A DNA stretch of 64,000 bases from Gelidibacter algens (lineage in GTDB: Bacteria > Bacteroidota > Bacteroidia > Flavobacteriales > Flavobacteriaceae): the NCBI RefSeq assembly GCF_001678675.1, contig NZ_LZRN01000008.1, positions 87,097 through 151,096 on the forward strand, given 5' to 3'. The notes beneath the pieces are model-generated. The model did not search any database, was not told the origin of the DNA, and was given only the letters and a program-made list of their open reading frames with translations. The translations under genes and the position numbers were made by a program. Positions 23,624 to 33,542 of the stretch are shown here, piece by piece; position 1 is the first letter of the stretch; each line of letters begins with the position of its first letter.

Positions 23624-26104
23624 TTATTCAATAATATTCAAAAATTTCAACCCGAAAATTACCGCATCACCCTGATATCCGTTTTGATAAGAACGCACAT
23701 AATCTAGGCGTAAAAACCTGAATTTTTTAAATCCGATGTTGTCAATTCCAATCGAAAATTCTTGGTAAGGTTTCTGGTTTTCGGTTGCGAAAGCATGTGC
23801 ACCAATCACCAAATTGTAATTGAGTTTGTTCAATAACGGCACGCGGCTTAAGAGAAAGCCTTTAAAGTCATGTTCCGCATGCATTTCCAAATACGAGGTG
23901 TTTGTACTTAGCGCATAATAAGGCAAGTTGTTGAACACGTTAAGATAGATGCTTGAGGTGCCCACATGGGTTTGGTTGCCATTTGGGTGGTAATAATCCA
24001 TAAAACCGATGTCATCGGCGCCAAAGAATGTGCCCGCCTTGAGGTTATATTTAAAATCCCCTTTATTGCCCACATTAAAGCTTTGTGTCAAACGTGCTTT
24101 GAGCTGGTCAAAATTGTATTGGCCTTCTGAAGCTGCAAATCCTTTTTCATAGCCCAGAAAGAGCGTTGGATAGTCGCTGTTTGGAATGTTTATCTTGCTA
24201 TCTGGGTAACTCAAATATTCCTGTCCAAAATTAAAACGGGCATTGAGGTTGAATTTCAAAATATTATGCGTGTCAAAACTGGGGATGCCAAAAGCGTTTT
24301 CGTTCAACGGATTGTTGCTTGTGTAAGCATCATCTTCGTCATTAAAAAACACTTGATCTGTAGTATTGACTAAAGCTTTTCTACGTTCATAAGCCAAGGA
24401 GCTGTAAATGTTGATACCGTTTGAAAGTTCTTGGGAGTAGCCTACTTCTGCAAAGCTCTTATCATAAATCTTCATATAATTATTTTCAAAAAACAAGGAA
24501 CTTACGGAGTTGACCAAAGGCGAAATAGGCTGGGCTTCATTGAATTGCTGCGTTTCAACACCTCCTGAAAGTATTAAAAATGGCTTATTGATGTTGTTGA
24601 ACTTATATCTAAAAGAAGCTGTCGCTCTGAGGCGTTCATCGGAAATGCCATATTGTAAAGCCGCATTGGCAGAGAAAAAGCGGCGGAATTCATCTTGATT
24701 TTTTCGATAATAAAAATTCAATTTTGAATTGTAGCCTTGGACAGTATTAAATTGAAAGTCGGAGAGTGGAGAGCTATAACCGATCGACCAATCTTCAAAG
24801 GAATTTTTATAATTGTAGCCGAACAGGATATCCTGGATTTTGAATGTATTGTTTTTGGCATCGATGGAATCCAGATATGGTCTCGACTCTCTAAGTGTCT
24901 GAATGCTGTCTTTTACTAAATAGTCGCTTATTTCTTCATCTGTTAAAGGGACAGGACGGATGCTGTTCCAATAGGTTGAATCCTTTTTGTTGGCTTCATC
25001 AACAAATGATAAAATCTCCTTGCCGAATGATTTTTTTGTCAGTTCAGGATTAAAATTATAATCGCTGTACACGGCAGTGTAACGCCCATCGCCTTTAAAT
25101 CCTAAAAGAGAATAACTGAAATCAAGACCTTGGGATCTCAACACCCAAAGTTGGTCTGTGTCTGAATACGAAAAGGTCTGTTTGATGGTGATGACTTCCG
25201 CTGGCGGAATTTGTGCCTGAATGCCAGTGATATCCAATTCTAACGCATAAATGGTCCATTGGTTGTCCACAATATAAATATTTCCAGAGAAGATCCGATC
25301 ATTTTCACGTCTCGGAATGACCTTGATTTTATTGATGAGGTTGCCTTTGTCATCATAAAAAATACCCTCTAATTTATAGGTGTAATAGTTGAACGCATAA
25401 TCGGCAATTGGCGAAATGATTTGGTTGCCCAATTCAATGGTATTATTATAAAAATTGTAATCCACATCGCTTGCCGTATTAAAACTGAAGCCGTTATTGT
25501 CTCCGCTCACTTTTGAAGCGATAATCTTTTCCTTGAGCTTATCTGGACGCAGGTATTCAATTTCGGAAATGGTTTCAGACAAGTACAGAATACCACTGCG
25601 CGTAGAATCGAGTCCTACCATAAAGTCATCCAATTCCTGACCCAAAAACTTCTCCGGGGCGTTCTTGATGCGGATCAAACCGCGAGAATAAAAGTTGGCC
25701 TTAAATGCATCGATTTTCTCCAAATTTACCTTTCGAGAAGCGATGGCCTTTCTCATGATGATATCGGCAGGATTTTCATCAGAATTGATCACCACTTCAT
25801 TTAGAGAGATTTCCTCTTCCATAAGCGTAGCATCCAATACATACGGAAATTTGGTGATGACAACTTCCTTTTTTACGGTTTTATAACCTAAAAACTGAAA
25901 AACTACGGTGTAGGTTTGTGGCTTTGTAATGTTGAGTTCATAGTAGCCTTCATCATTACTTGTAGTTCCGGTAAATGTATTTTCTAAATAGATATTGACA
26001 AAGGGGAGGGCTGCATTTTTCTGATCTGTAATGCGGCCTTTAATTTGTGAAAACGCTTGTAAACTGATGGTAATAAAAAGAAGAGCGAGTAAATTTTTAG
26101 TCAT
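23624..26104 (-). CDS. DUF5686 outer-membrane protein with carboxypeptidase-like regulatory domain
   Basis: This 826-residue protein has a signal peptide (MTKNLLALLFITISLQAFSQ). An N-terminal carboxypeptidase-D-like beta-sandwich (about residues 20-95, IKGRITDQKNAALPFVNIYLENTFTGTT in overlapping parts) is followed by the long DUF5686 region. That region ends in alternating amphipathic strands typical of an outer-membrane beta barrel, with a terminal aromatic-rich strand (FGLKFLNIIE). Known members occur in Bacteroidota and their function is undefined; nothing in the neighbourhood clarifies it. It is a monocistronic unit between two noncoding gaps. Confidence 0.82.
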   Translation of the reverse strand: MTKNLLALLFITISLQAFSQIKGRITDQKNAALPFVNIYLENTFTGTTSNDEGYYELNITKPQTYTVVFQFLGYKTVKKEVVITKFPYVLDATLMEEEISLNEVVINSDENPADIIMRKAIASRKVNLEKIDAFKANFYSRGLIRIKNAPEKFLGQELDDFMVGLDSTRSGILYLSETISEIEYLRPDKLKEKIIASKVSGDNNGFSFNTASDVDYNFYNNTIELGNQIISPIADYAFNYYTYKLEGIFYDDKGNLINKIKVIPRRENDRIFSGNIYIVDNQWTIYALELDITGIQAQIPPAEVITIKQTFSYSDTDQLWVLRSQGLDFSYSLLGFKGDGRYTAVYSDYNFNPELTKKSFGKEILSFVDEANKKDSTYWNSIRPVPLTDEEISDYLVKDSIQTLRESRPYLDSIDAKNNTFKIQDILFGYNYKNSFEDWSIGYSSPLSDFQFNTVQGYNSKLNFYYRKNQDEFRRFFSANAALQYGISDERLRATASFRYKFNNINKPFLILSGGVETQQFNEAQPISPLVNSVSSLFFENNYMKIYDKSFAEVGYSQELSNGINIYSSLAYERRKALVNTTDQVFFNDEDDAYTSNNPLNENAFGIPSFDTHNILKFNLNARFNFGQEYLSYPDSKINIPNSDYPTLFLGYEKGFAASEGQYNFDQLKARLTQSFNVGNKGDFKYNLKAGTFFGADDIGFMDYYHPNGNQTHVGTSSIYLNVFNNLPYYALSTNTSYLEMHAEHDFKGFLLSRVPLLNKLNYNLVIGAHAFATENQKPYQEFSIGIDNIGFKKFRFLRLDYVRSYQNGYQGDAVIFGLKFLNIIE

Positions 26105-26330
26105 AAAGTTAGGTTTCTATTGTTATAGACGCATTTCATTATGGAATGGTTGCCTATACGCAATTCAAACTTAACTATAAAAATGACTTGTGATTGTTAT
26201 AAGAATCCTAAAATAACGGATTTTGTCATTCAATAAAGAAAGCGCATTTCTAAAATTCAGGATTTATTTGAATTTGAAATTTTATTTTTTTGCTCCGGAT
26301 AGCAAAGGGGATTGCTCCCTATTTAGGTCT

Positions 26331-26789
26331 TTAGTTGTAGATTTTCTTAACCCTATCGAGATTCCTCTTATTCTCACGGTCTCTAATGGTGTCCCGTTTA
26401 TCATAGAGTTTTTTACCTTTACCTAAAGCTATTTCCACTTTGGCAAAACCTCTGTCATTAATAAACAAACGTAACGGTACAATTGACAATCCTTTAATTT
26501 GGACATCTTTGTGTAAAGATTTGAGCTCGCGCTTATTCAAGAGAAGTTTGCGCTCAGCCTTAGGCCTGTGGTTGTAGTAATTTCCAAATGCATACTCCTC
26601 AATATTCATGTTGATGACAAACAGCTCGCCCTTCGCATTAAACTCACAAAAACTTTCAGCAATGGAGGCTTTACTGTTTCTAATAGATTTTATCTCAGTA
26701 CCTGTTAAAACAATGCCAGCCGTATATTTGTCCAATAGTTCATATTGAAACCGTGCTTTTCTGTTTTTTATATTGATGTTTTTCTGCAT
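26331..26789 (-). CDS. smpB: SsrA-binding protein SmpB
   Basis: SmpB carries tmRNA to stalled ribosomes for rescue and peptide tagging. From ATG 26789 the protein is 152 residues and starts MQKNINIKNRKARFQY, the conserved family opening. It includes GIVLTGTEIKSIR and the basic C-terminal tail GKKLYDKRDTIRDRENKR that enters the mRNA channel. A longer frame begins at 26810, but the -7 box at 26797-26804 lies within it, so that start is excluded. No tmRNA gene is visible in the window. Confidence 0.95.
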   Translation of the reverse strand: MQKNINIKNRKARFQYELLDKYTAGIVLTGTEIKSIRNSKASIAESFCEFNAKGELFVINMNIEEYAFGNYYNHRPKAERKLLLNKRELKSLHKDVQIKGLSIVPLRLFINDRGFAKVEIALGKGKKLYDKRDTIRDRENKRNLDRVKKIYN

Positions 26790-26796
26790 AGGAAGC

Positions 26797-26804
26797 CAAA
26801 GGTA
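26797..26804 (-). promoter_or_regulatory. -7 box of smpB (predicts a leaderless mRNA)
   Basis: On the minus strand TACCTTTG ends 7 bp before the ATG at 26789. It lies back-to-back with the promoter of the DUF6503 gene about 45 bp away on the other strand. Confidence 0.65.
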
Positions 26805-26847
26805 AAACATTTAAGATAACTTTTAAAGAACACGCATCTGTAATCTT

Positions 26848-26855
26848 TAAATTTG
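26848..26855 (+). promoter_or_regulatory. -7 box of the DUF6503 lipoprotein gene
   Basis: TAAATTTG matches TAnnTTTG, 23 bp before the ATG at 26879, leaving a leader of about 18 nt. Confidence 0.6.
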
Positions 26856-26878
26856 CAAGTTCAAATAAAAATCATGTT

Positions 26879-27640
26879 ATGTTTCGGAATGCTTTAATCT
26901 TAGTTGTGTTGCTGTCGTTTTTCAATTGTAAAGAAGAAGAAAAACAGACCTCTTCTCCAGAATCTGCTGAGGAGATCATTAAAAAGTCAATATCGGTTGC
27001 CGGCGGAGACGTGTTTGAGAGCTCAGACATTAGTTTTGATTTTAGGGATGTGCAATTTAAAGCAATTCGCAATAATGGGAAGTTTGAGCTAGAACGCCAA
27101 TTTTTGGATTCACTAACAGAAATTAGGGATGTTTTAAAGAATTCCGGATTTGAACGTCATGAGAATGGCGAGCGTGTTGAGCTGACGGATTCTATACGCT
27201 CATTATATGCTGCCTCTGTTAATGCGGTACATTATTTCTCGGTACTGCCTTACGGATTAAACGGGAAGGCGGTTCACAAAACCTATCTGGGCACTAAAAA
27301 CATAAAAGGCAAGGACTATCATAAAATAAAGATTACATTTTCTGAAGATGGTGGTGGTGAAGATTTCGAGGATGAATTTATATATTGGATTGACCCAACC
27401 TCTTATAAAGTAGATTATCTGGCGTATTCATATGAAGAAGTTGATGGCCAGGGATTTCGTTTTAGGGAAGCCTATAATCAAAGAATGGTCAACGGATTGC
27501 ATTTTGCCGACTATAATAATTACAAACCTGCCTCGTCCACGATCAAACTTGAAGACTTGGATGCGCTGTTCAGTGCAGGAGAGCTGGAACTGCTTTCAAA
27601 AGTAGAACTCAAGAATGTAAAGGTTGAACACCTTAATTAA
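26879..27640 (+). CDS. DUF6503 family lipoprotein
   Basis: This 253-residue lipoprotein has the short SpII signal MFRNALILVVLLSFFNCK, lipidated at C17. The mature part has a LolA/LolB-like beta pattern with a conserved arrangement: an AGG near residue 40, FELERQF, and the pair YHKIKITFSEDGGGEDFEDEF. I place it in DUF6503. Its role is not known; an envelope lipid- or lipoprotein-handling function would be speculation. It overlaps the 3' end of the histidine phosphatase gene tail-to-tail by 8 bp. Confidence 0.8.
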   Translation: MFRNALILVVLLSFFNCKEEEKQTSSPESAEEIIKKSISVAGGDVFESSDISFDFRDVQFKAIRNNGKFELERQFLDSLTEIRDVLKNSGFERHENGERVELTDSIRSLYAASVNAVHYFSVLPYGLNGKAVHKTYLGTKNIKGKDYHKIKITFSEDGGGEDFEDEFIYWIDPTSYKVDYLAYSYEEVDGQGFRFREAYNQRMVNGLHFADYNNYKPASSTIKLEDLDALFSAGELELLSKVELKNVKVEHLN

Positions 27641-28142
27641 TCGTAAGTACTACGTCTGTAGCCCTTCCCTCTGTAAGGGTTACAATGTAAAGATTGCCGT
27701 TGTTGGCATCATCAATATGCTCATACTTTTTACTCCCAATTGCCGCATTTACAAATTCCGGAATGGTATTGCTATGACCAACAATCAGAACGGTTTTTCC
27801 TTTGGTTGCTGATTCAAAAGTGCTATCAAAATAGGTATCCGCATTGTAGGTAATAATTTCGAGATTGTTTTTAGTCGCTGTTGGCTGGCATGTTTCTTTG
27901 GTTCTGTAATAGTTTGTGGCGTAGATGGCGTCAAACTGGATGTGTTGCAAAATTATACTCCAATCTTGTGCTCTCTTATGGCCTTCTCCTGTAAGATGCG
28001 GATCTTTTTCTGAAGTATCACTGCGATCCTTTTCCGCGTGACGAATGAAAAAATAGGTAGTGACTTCAGAATTTGGTTCCTTTTGTGCAAAAGAACTTAT
28101 TGAGATTAGTGTGAAACAGATACTTATCAGATAGCGTGTCAT
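27633..28142 (-). CDS. Secreted histidine phosphatase family protein
   Basis: This 169-residue protein has a signal peptide (MTRYLISICFTLISISSFAQ) and a SixA/phosphoglycerate-mutase-like domain. The RHG-type motif is FIRHAEKDR (about residues 32-40), with the phosphohistidine in RHA, and the second histidine is in LIVGHSNTIPEF. It is probably a periplasmic phosphatase of unknown substrate. It lies 25 bp downstream of deoD on the same strand and could be co-transcribed with nucleoside salvage, which would fit phosphate removal from nucleotides, but that is inference. Confidence 0.85.
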   Translation of the reverse strand: MTRYLISICFTLISISSFAQKEPNSEVTTYFFIRHAEKDRSDTSEKDPHLTGEGHKRAQDWSIILQHIQFDAIYATNYYRTKETCQPTATKNNLEIITYNADTYFDSTFESATKGKTVLIVGHSNTIPEFVNAAIGSKKYEHIDDANNGNLYIVTLTEGRATDVVLTIN

Positions 28143-28167
28143 TGATGATGTGTTTAGACAGTTTAGA

Positions 28168-28866
28168 TTACGCCAATTCTAAGGCAATTTCAATCATCTC
28201 CTTAAAGGTCGTCTCTCTTTCTTGAGACGTGGTGTGTTCTCCAGTAACTAAAGAATCTGAAATGGTGAGGATGCTTAGGGCATTCACATTATGCTTGGCG
28301 GCCAGGGTGTAAAGACCGGCGCTTTCCATCTCAACGCACAGCACACCAAATTTTGACCATTTTTTATACGCTTCAATATCATCGCCATAAAACTCATCAC
28401 TGGTCAATACGTTTCCTGCTTTTAATGCAATATTTTTAGCTTTGGCAGCGTCTACCGCTTTTTGAAAAAGGCCAAAATCGGCAGTAGGAGCAAAATCGGC
28501 GCCACCAAAACGCAATTCGTTTATGCCAGAAGTCGATGAGGCGGCCATGGCCAATACAATATCCCTTATCTTGACGTGTTGTTGGTAGGAGCCCGCACTC
28601 CCCACTCTGATGAGGTTTTTAACGCCGTAGTCAGTAATTAATTCATGTGCGTAAATGGAAATACTGGGTACGCCCATTCCCGTGCCCATAGTAGAAATAG
28701 GTTTGCCCTTGTACGTGCCTGTATACCCAAGCATGCCTCTGACGTTGTTAAAAAGTTTTGGATGATCAAAAAATGTATGTGCAATCCATTTGGCTCTCAA
28801 TGGATCTCCGGGAAGAAGAATGGTTTCAGCAATCTCTCCTTTTTTAGCTTCAATATGTAGGCTCAT
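28168..28866 (-). CDS. deoD: Purine-nucleoside phosphorylase, DeoD type
   Basis: DeoD cleaves purine (deoxy)nucleosides with phosphate to the free base and (deoxy)ribose-1-phosphate. The 232-residue length is that of the hexameric bacterial type. Signatures include [13 protein letters not shown] (about residues 17-29), GSAGSYQ, the phosphate/ribose-binding [14 protein letters not shown], and [11 protein letters not shown] with the catalytic aspartate. It is followed on the same strand by the histidine phosphatase and preceded by deoC, so salvage of deoxyribose is grouped here. Confidence 0.96.
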   Translation of the reverse strand: MSLHIEAKKGEIAETILLPGDPLRAKWIAHTFFDHPKLFNNVRGMLGYTGTYKGKPISTMGTGMGVPSISIYAHELITDYGVKNLIRVGSAGSYQQHVKIRDIVLAMAASSTSGINELRFGGADFAPTADFGLFQKAVDAAKAKNIALKAGNVLTSDEFYGDDIEAYKKWSKFGVLCVEMESAGLYTLAAKHNVNALSILTISDSLVTGEHTTSQERETTFKEMIEIALELA

Positions 28867-28895
28867 TGGGTTGGTTTAAATACTAAAGATAAAGA

Positions 28896-29558
28896 TTAAT
28901 ATTTATCTGAAGTAATTTTCTCTGTCATCATTGCAACCCCAGAAGAAGTGCCAATTCTGTCAGCGCCTGCATCAATATATTTTATGGCAGTCTCCAAATC
29001 TTTAATGCCGCCAGACGCTTTTATTTTAGCGTTGTCCCTTACAATTTTTTTGATGATCTTAACAGCTGTAAGTGTGGCGCCACCTTTTGAGAAGCCTGTA
29101 GAAGTTTTTATGAAATCGACCTTTGCATCGATGCAAATTTCACAAGCTTTGACGATTTCGTTTTTAGAAAGTTCACTAATTTCAAGTATCACTTTAAGAG
29201 GCACTTTACCAATCGCCATTTTAACATCAGAAAGGTCCTTAAATACTGCAACATAGTTTTTGCTTCTTAACATCCCAATGTTAATAACCATATCAATTTC
29301 ATCAGCACCATTATTAATCGCGTTTTTAGCCTCAAAAACCTTAGCTTCTGTGGAAGGTGCTCCTAATGGAAACCCAATCACGGATACTATCTTGACCTCA
29401 GTGTTTGACAACAGTTGTTTGGCTAAGGTGACATAACAACCATTAACGCAAACAGCGTAAAAATTATATTTTTTTGCCTCATTGCACAAATCGATAATTT
29501 GTCTCTCAGTGGTACTTGGTTTTAGATGTGTGTGTTCTATAAATTGATTGATATTCAT
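28896..29558 (-). CDS. deoC: Deoxyribose-phosphate aldolase
   Basis: DeoC splits deoxyribose-5-phosphate into acetaldehyde and glyceraldehyde-3-phosphate, completing nucleoside breakdown started by DeoD. From ATG 29558 the protein is 220 residues, beginning MNINQFIEHTHLKPS, a conserved opening. The Schiff-base lysine is in DFIKTSTGFSKGG, and the second active-site lysine is in KASGGIKDLE. An in-frame ATG at 29585 lies on the -7 box (29583-29590), so it cannot be the start. deoC and deoD are 29 bp apart and likely form one operon with the phosphatase. Confidence 0.96.
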   Translation of the reverse strand: MNINQFIEHTHLKPSTTERQIIDLCNEAKKYNFYAVCVNGCYVTLAKQLLSNTEVKIVSVIGFPLGAPSTEAKVFEAKNAINNGADEIDMVINIGMLRSKNYVAVFKDLSDVKMAIGKVPLKVILEISELSKNEIVKACEICIDAKVDFIKTSTGFSKGGATLTAVKIIKKIVRDNAKIKASGGIKDLETAIKYIDAGADRIGTSSGVAMMTEKITSDKY

Positions 29559-29582
29559 AACAATTTCATGGCTTAAGTGTCG

Positions 29583-29590
29583 CAAACCTA
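29583..29590 (-). promoter_or_regulatory. -7 box of the deoC-deoD promoter
   Basis: On the minus strand TAGGTTTG matches TAnnTTTG, 24 bp before the deoC start at 29558. It overlaps a false upstream ATG. Confidence 0.6.
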
Positions 29591-30022
29591 CGATAAACGG
29601 CTATTTCATTCAAGATTAATTTCAATTATTAGATGAACGGTATAAAAGAAGTTTATTAATATTATTATTCATCTTAAAAAAAGATTGATAGAATTGGAAC
29701 GGTTTCGAGATAGAGCGACATTAGAAAATATGTACGTTATGTTGTGGCAAAAAGACTACGACTTACTGGAAAATGGCCAAAATTTATGGTATGTTTAACA
29801 TTATGATCATGTTTATAAACTGTCTCTGTATTCAAGAGATAACAGCCGAGATTTAATCTTTATTTTGGTTTCTAAATTTTTTTAAAAAGATAAGGGCGGA
29901 TTGGCTATGGCTCAACAGGACTTAATACATATTCTCAATACAATTCAATAACATTATTAAGTGATATTTAGGAATTATATATTTTTGCCTATGGAATAAT
30001 AGGACTCATTTTCAAGCGATGT
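29591..30022. other. Gene-poor gap of about 430 bp
   Basis: I see no convincing gene. The longest protein-like reading is a 37-codon frame from TTG 29685 to the stop at 29796-29798, with an unusual share of W, Y and L. It could be a gene remnant, but nothing supports expression. Near the right end a -7-like box TATTTTTG (29980-29987, + strand) has no gene after it. Confidence 0.5.
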
Positions 30023-30406
30023 TCAGCTTTCAGTTTTGGCTATAAGGCTATGCGCCCACTCGATCGCGTTAGTTAAGTTGTCAAAAATCTCATACGGTTT
30101 GTCGTAGAATTTCAATTCGTATTCAGCATTTTTTCTCATGATGTCTGTTTTAGGAATAATTGCTATGGCAATTAAGTTTGGGATTTTTTCAGCCTCCTTG
30201 TAAATTAGGGGATTTACCGAATAGGACTTTGCACGGTTTGAGATATAGACCATTTTTTTACCACTAAAATGTTTTTTTATACAGTCGTTTAAAAGGTCGT
30301 TATATTTTGGTTCAACAATAACCCCTTCTTTAAACTGATTGATAATGAATTCATCAAAAACAAATGCTTCACTCACCTCAAAATTGTAATATTCTATAAT
30401 GTCCAT
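30023..30406 (-). CDS. Small SpoIIAA/STAS-like conserved protein
   Basis: This is a 127-residue cytosolic protein with no signal or membrane segment. It resembles a group of short flavobacterial proteins with a SpoIIAA-like (STAS/SEC14-type) fold, seen in the strand-helix order GVIVEPKYNDLLNDC, KKMVYISNRAKSYSVNPL and the C-terminal helix NAIEWAHSLI. The conserved RxxSYSV segment lies mid-protein. No partner kinase or anti-sigma gene is adjacent, so a regulatory role is only a guess. It sits alone between the noncoding gap and clpB. Confidence 0.65.
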   Translation of the reverse strand: MDIIEYYNFEVSEAFVFDEFIINQFKEGVIVEPKYNDLLNDCIKKHFSGKKMVYISNRAKSYSVNPLIYKEAEKIPNLIAIAIIPKTDIMRKNAEYELKFYDKPYEIFDNLTNAIEWAHSLIAKTES

Positions 30407-30469
30407 ACATCCTTATTTTTGAATTGACTTTTATATTACAAAATATAAACGATATCTCTTGATTTAATT

Positions 30470-30509
30470 TAAAAAAACAGCACTCCTCTTTTTCAAGACT
30501 TGTGCTGTT
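30470..30509 (-). terminator. Rho-independent terminator after clpB
   Basis: On the minus strand the stem AACAGCAC / GTGCTGTT (30502-30509 with 30476-30483) is followed by a run of seven T. It lies 80 bp past the clpB stop. A second small hairpin GGCATT-GAG-AATGCC (30563-30577) lies between. Confidence 0.85.
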
Positions 30510-30588
30510 CCTAATTAACAAACCAACTATTATGAAAAATCCTCTCGGACTTTTTAAACGACGGCATTGAGAATGCCAACGTTTGCTG

Positions 30589-33198
30589 TTATTGGGCTTC
30601 GTCCACTAAGTTTCCTTGGTTTCTAAAGACCAATTTATCGTTGAAGGAATCCAACAAAATAATACTATCTGTTTTGATGTTGCCGGATAGCAGCTCCTTA
30701 CTTAATTCATTCAATACTTCTTTTTGGATCACGCGCTTTACAGGTCTTGCGCCATATTCAGGATTGTATCCTTTTTCCGCTAAATAAGCCGTAGCTTCAT
30801 TGGTAGCGTCAAAGGTGATGCCTTGTTTTGACAACATTCTTGTCAGACCTTTTAATTGTAAGCCTACAATTTCTACAATATTATCTTTTGATAAAGGTGT
30901 AAACATGATGATGTCGTCAATTCTGTTTAAGAACTCCGGACGAACACTTTGTTTCAATAACCCTAAAACCTCCACTTTTGCAGATTCCATGGCAGAATCA
31001 ATATCTTTTGTGGCCTCAAAACGCTGTTGTATAATATCACTTCCCATGTTTGAAGTCATGATGATGATCGTATTTTTGAAATCGGCAACACGACCTTTAT
31101 TATCTGTTAAGCGGCCTTCATCAAGAACTTGTAATAAGATGTTGAAGGTATCAGGATGTGCTTTTTCTATTTCGTCAAGTAGCACTACGGAATATGGTTT
31201 TCTTCTAACGGCTTCAGTTAACTGTCCACCTTCATCATAACCTACATAACCCGGAGGCGCACCAACCAAACGGCTCACGCTGTGGCGCTCCTGATATTCA
31301 CTCATGTCAATACGAGTCATGGCATTTTCATCATCAAATAGATATTCTGCCAATGCTTTTGCCAGCTCTGTCTTACCAACGCCTGTGGTGCCTAAAAACA
31401 AGAAGGTGCCAATAGGTTTTTGTGCATTTTGTAATCCCGCCCGACTTCTTCTTACCGCATCACTGACTGCGATAATAGCTTCATCCTGTCCAACCACACG
31501 TTTGTGCAATTGATCTTCCAGTTTCAGTAGTTTTTCACGGTCGCTTTGTAGCATCTTGGTAACAGGAATTCCTGTCCATTTTGCCACAACTTCTGCAATG
31601 TCCTCATAGGTGACTTCCTCTTTGATCAAGGAGCTTCCAGATTGGTTTGCCTGTAACTCTTTCTGAAGTTTCTCAAGTTGCTCTTGGGCTTCCTTGATTT
31701 TTCCATAACGAATCTCAGCTACTTTGCCATAGTCGCCATCACGCTCTGCGCGCTCTGCTTCCAACTTAAAATCTTCAATGCTGGATTTTGCGTTTTGGAT
31801 ATTGTCCACAACCTCTTTTTCGCTTTTCCACTTGGCATTAATTTCGTTGCGTTCTTCTTTGATATTGGCAAGCTCAGAACGGAGTGTTTTCAATTTAGAT
31901 TCATCCTTTTCACGTTTAATAGCTTCAATTTCAATTTCCAACTGCATGACCTTTCTGTCCAAAACATCAAGTTCTTCAGGTTTTGAATTGATTTCCATTC
32001 GCAATTTAGAAGCGGCTTCATCCATAAGATCAATCGCTTTATCTGGTAAAAATCTATTGGTTATATAGCGTTCCGACAATTCAACCGCGCCAATAATGGC
32101 TTCATCTTTAATACGTACTTTATGATGGGTTTCATACTTTTCCTTGATTCCACGAAGGATGGAGATTGCACTTTCAGTATCAGGCTCGTTCACCATTACT
32201 TTTTGGAAACGACGCTCTAATGCTTTATCCTTTTCAAAATATTTTTGGTACTCATCAAGTGTTGTTGCTCCAATAGCACGCAATTGGCCTCTTGCTAAAG
32301 CTGGTTTTAAAATGTTGGCCGCATCCATAGCGCCTTGTCCACCACCGGCGCCTACAAGGGTGTGAATTTCGTCAATAAATAAAACAATATCGCCTTCGCT
32401 GGAAGTGACTTCTTTTATAACGGCTTTCAGGCGTTCTTCAAATTCTCCTTTATATTTGGCACCAGCAATTAATGCGCCCATATCCAAAGCAAAAACTTGT
32501 TTGTTCTTTAAGTTTTCAGGAACGTCACCATCCACAATGCGGTGCGCCAACCCTTCAGCAATGGCGGTTTTACCTGTGCCAGGCTCCCCAACAAGAATGG
32601 GATTATTTTTGGTACGACGTGTAAGGATTTGAAGGATTCTTCTAATCTCTTCATCACGACCAATAACAGGATCCAATTTGCCATCCTTCGCCATTTGGTT
32701 GAGGTTTTTTGCGTACTTATTTAGGGCATTGTAGGTTTCTTCCTGACTTTGGGAGGTCACGCTTTCTCCTTTGCGCAATTCGTCAATGCCGGCGGTCAAT
32801 GCTTTTTCAGTTACGCCCTGATCTTTCAGCATTTGCGCAATCTTACTGTCTGATTTAAAAACAGCCAGGATCAGATGTTCAATGGATACGTAATCGTCCT
32901 TCATCTTTTTAGCTATGATGGACGCTTCATTAAGCGTTTTGTTGGCTTCACGTGAGAGCATGATATCGCCCCCGGTAACCTTGGAATAGCTTTCCAATTG
33001 TTTGTCCAACGTCTGTTTTAATAAGTTTTCGTTGACGTTCAGTTTTTTAAGAAGAAACGGCAATACATTCTCGTCAACTTCAGAAATAGCTTTAAAAATA
33101 TGCTCATTTTCTATTTGTTGATGCCCATGACTCTGCGCTAGCTGTTGTGCTTGCTGGATAGCCTCTTGTGATTTTATAGTATAATTGTTAAGATTCAT
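30589..33198 (-). CDS. clpB: ATP-dependent chaperone ClpB (Hsp100 disaggregase)
   Basis: ClpB forms a hexamer that pulls proteins out of aggregates with DnaK. The 869-residue protein has the N-terminal Clp repeats (about 1-145). AAA module 1 has Walker [10 protein letters not shown] (about 204-212) and Walker [13 protein letters not shown]. The long coiled-coil M domain (about 410-530) is present, and AAA module 2 has [17 protein letters not shown] and [11 protein letters not shown]. There is no ClpP-binding loop of the IGF/L type, as expected for ClpB. No canonical -7 box or CIRCE element was found upstream, so its heat-shock control is not visible. Confidence 0.98.
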   Translation of the reverse strand: MNLNNYTIKSQEAIQQAQQLAQSHGHQQIENEHIFKAISEVDENVLPFLLKKLNVNENLLKQTLDKQLESYSKVTGGDIMLSREANKTLNEASIIAKKMKDDYVSIEHLILAVFKSDSKIAQMLKDQGVTEKALTAGIDELRKGESVTSQSQEETYNALNKYAKNLNQMAKDGKLDPVIGRDEEIRRILQILTRRTKNNPILVGEPGTGKTAIAEGLAHRIVDGDVPENLKNKQVFALDMGALIAGAKYKGEFEERLKAVIKEVTSSEGDIVLFIDEIHTLVGAGGGQGAMDAANILKPALARGQLRAIGATTLDEYQKYFEKDKALERRFQKVMVNEPDTESAISILRGIKEKYETHHKVRIKDEAIIGAVELSERYITNRFLPDKAIDLMDEAASKLRMEINSKPEELDVLDRKVMQLEIEIEAIKREKDESKLKTLRSELANIKEERNEINAKWKSEKEVVDNIQNAKSSIEDFKLEAERAERDGDYGKVAEIRYGKIKEAQEQLEKLQKELQANQSGSSLIKEEVTYEDIAEVVAKWTGIPVTKMLQSDREKLLKLEDQLHKRVVGQDEAIIAVSDAVRRSRAGLQNAQKPIGTFLFLGTTGVGKTELAKALAEYLFDDENAMTRIDMSEYQERHSVSRLVGAPPGYVGYDEGGQLTEAVRRKPYSVVLLDEIEKAHPDTFNILLQVLDEGRLTDNKGRVADFKNTIIIMTSNMGSDIIQQRFEATKDIDSAMESAKVEVLGLLKQSVRPEFLNRIDDIIMFTPLSKDNIVEIVGLQLKGLTRMLSKQGITFDATNEATAYLAEKGYNPEYGARPVKRVIQKEVLNELSKELLSGNIKTDSIILLDSFNDKLVFRNQGNLVDEAQ

Positions 33199-33542
33199 AA
33201 TATTGTCCCTAGAAACGGGTAGCTGTTTTATAGGTTAGTAACTTTTATTGTGGCTTTCTTATCTGTATTTGATAGAAGTTTTTTTAAATTCGTGGTTATT
33301 ACTATATATAAGTCAATTACCTTACCAATAGCAAACGGACGACAAAAGGTCATCTAATCTCAGTAATAGCGTGACGTTCCGTCAGTTTGTAAGCTTTTAA
33401 ATAGGTTGCGACTTATATTCTAAAGATAGTTAAAAACGAACTGTCCTTCCGTTAACGCAAGTTTAAAAACAAAGGTTATAACTTAAAAATTTCGCGCCAA
33501 TCTGATCATGGACAGGTTCGGACAGATAAAAAATAGAAGACA
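33199..33542. promoter_or_regulatory. Divergent clpB-ytxJ intergenic region with GGACAG motifs
   Basis: This gene-free gap of 344 bp must contain both promoters, yet no perfect TAnnTTTG box was found. GGACAG occurs twice exactly 10 bp apart just before ytxJ (33510-33515 and 33520-33525). The segment GGACAGGTTC (33510-33519) recurs inverted as GAACTGTCC at 33438-33446. These could be regulator sites; that is inference. Confidence 0.4.

Noticed and set aside
30532..30570. A 12-codon frame (MKNPLGLFKRRH) downstream of clpB
   Set aside because: It is too short, has no -7 box before it, and partly overlaps a hairpin; I cannot support it as a gene.
31678..31986. Open frames on the plus strand inside clpB
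   Set aside because: They lie opposite conserved ClpB coding sequence, have no promoter or family motif, and owe their length to the codon pattern of the real gene.
33199..33542. CIRCE element for clpB
   Set aside because: I looked for the TTAGCACTC-N9-GAGTGCTAA pattern and did not find it on either strand.
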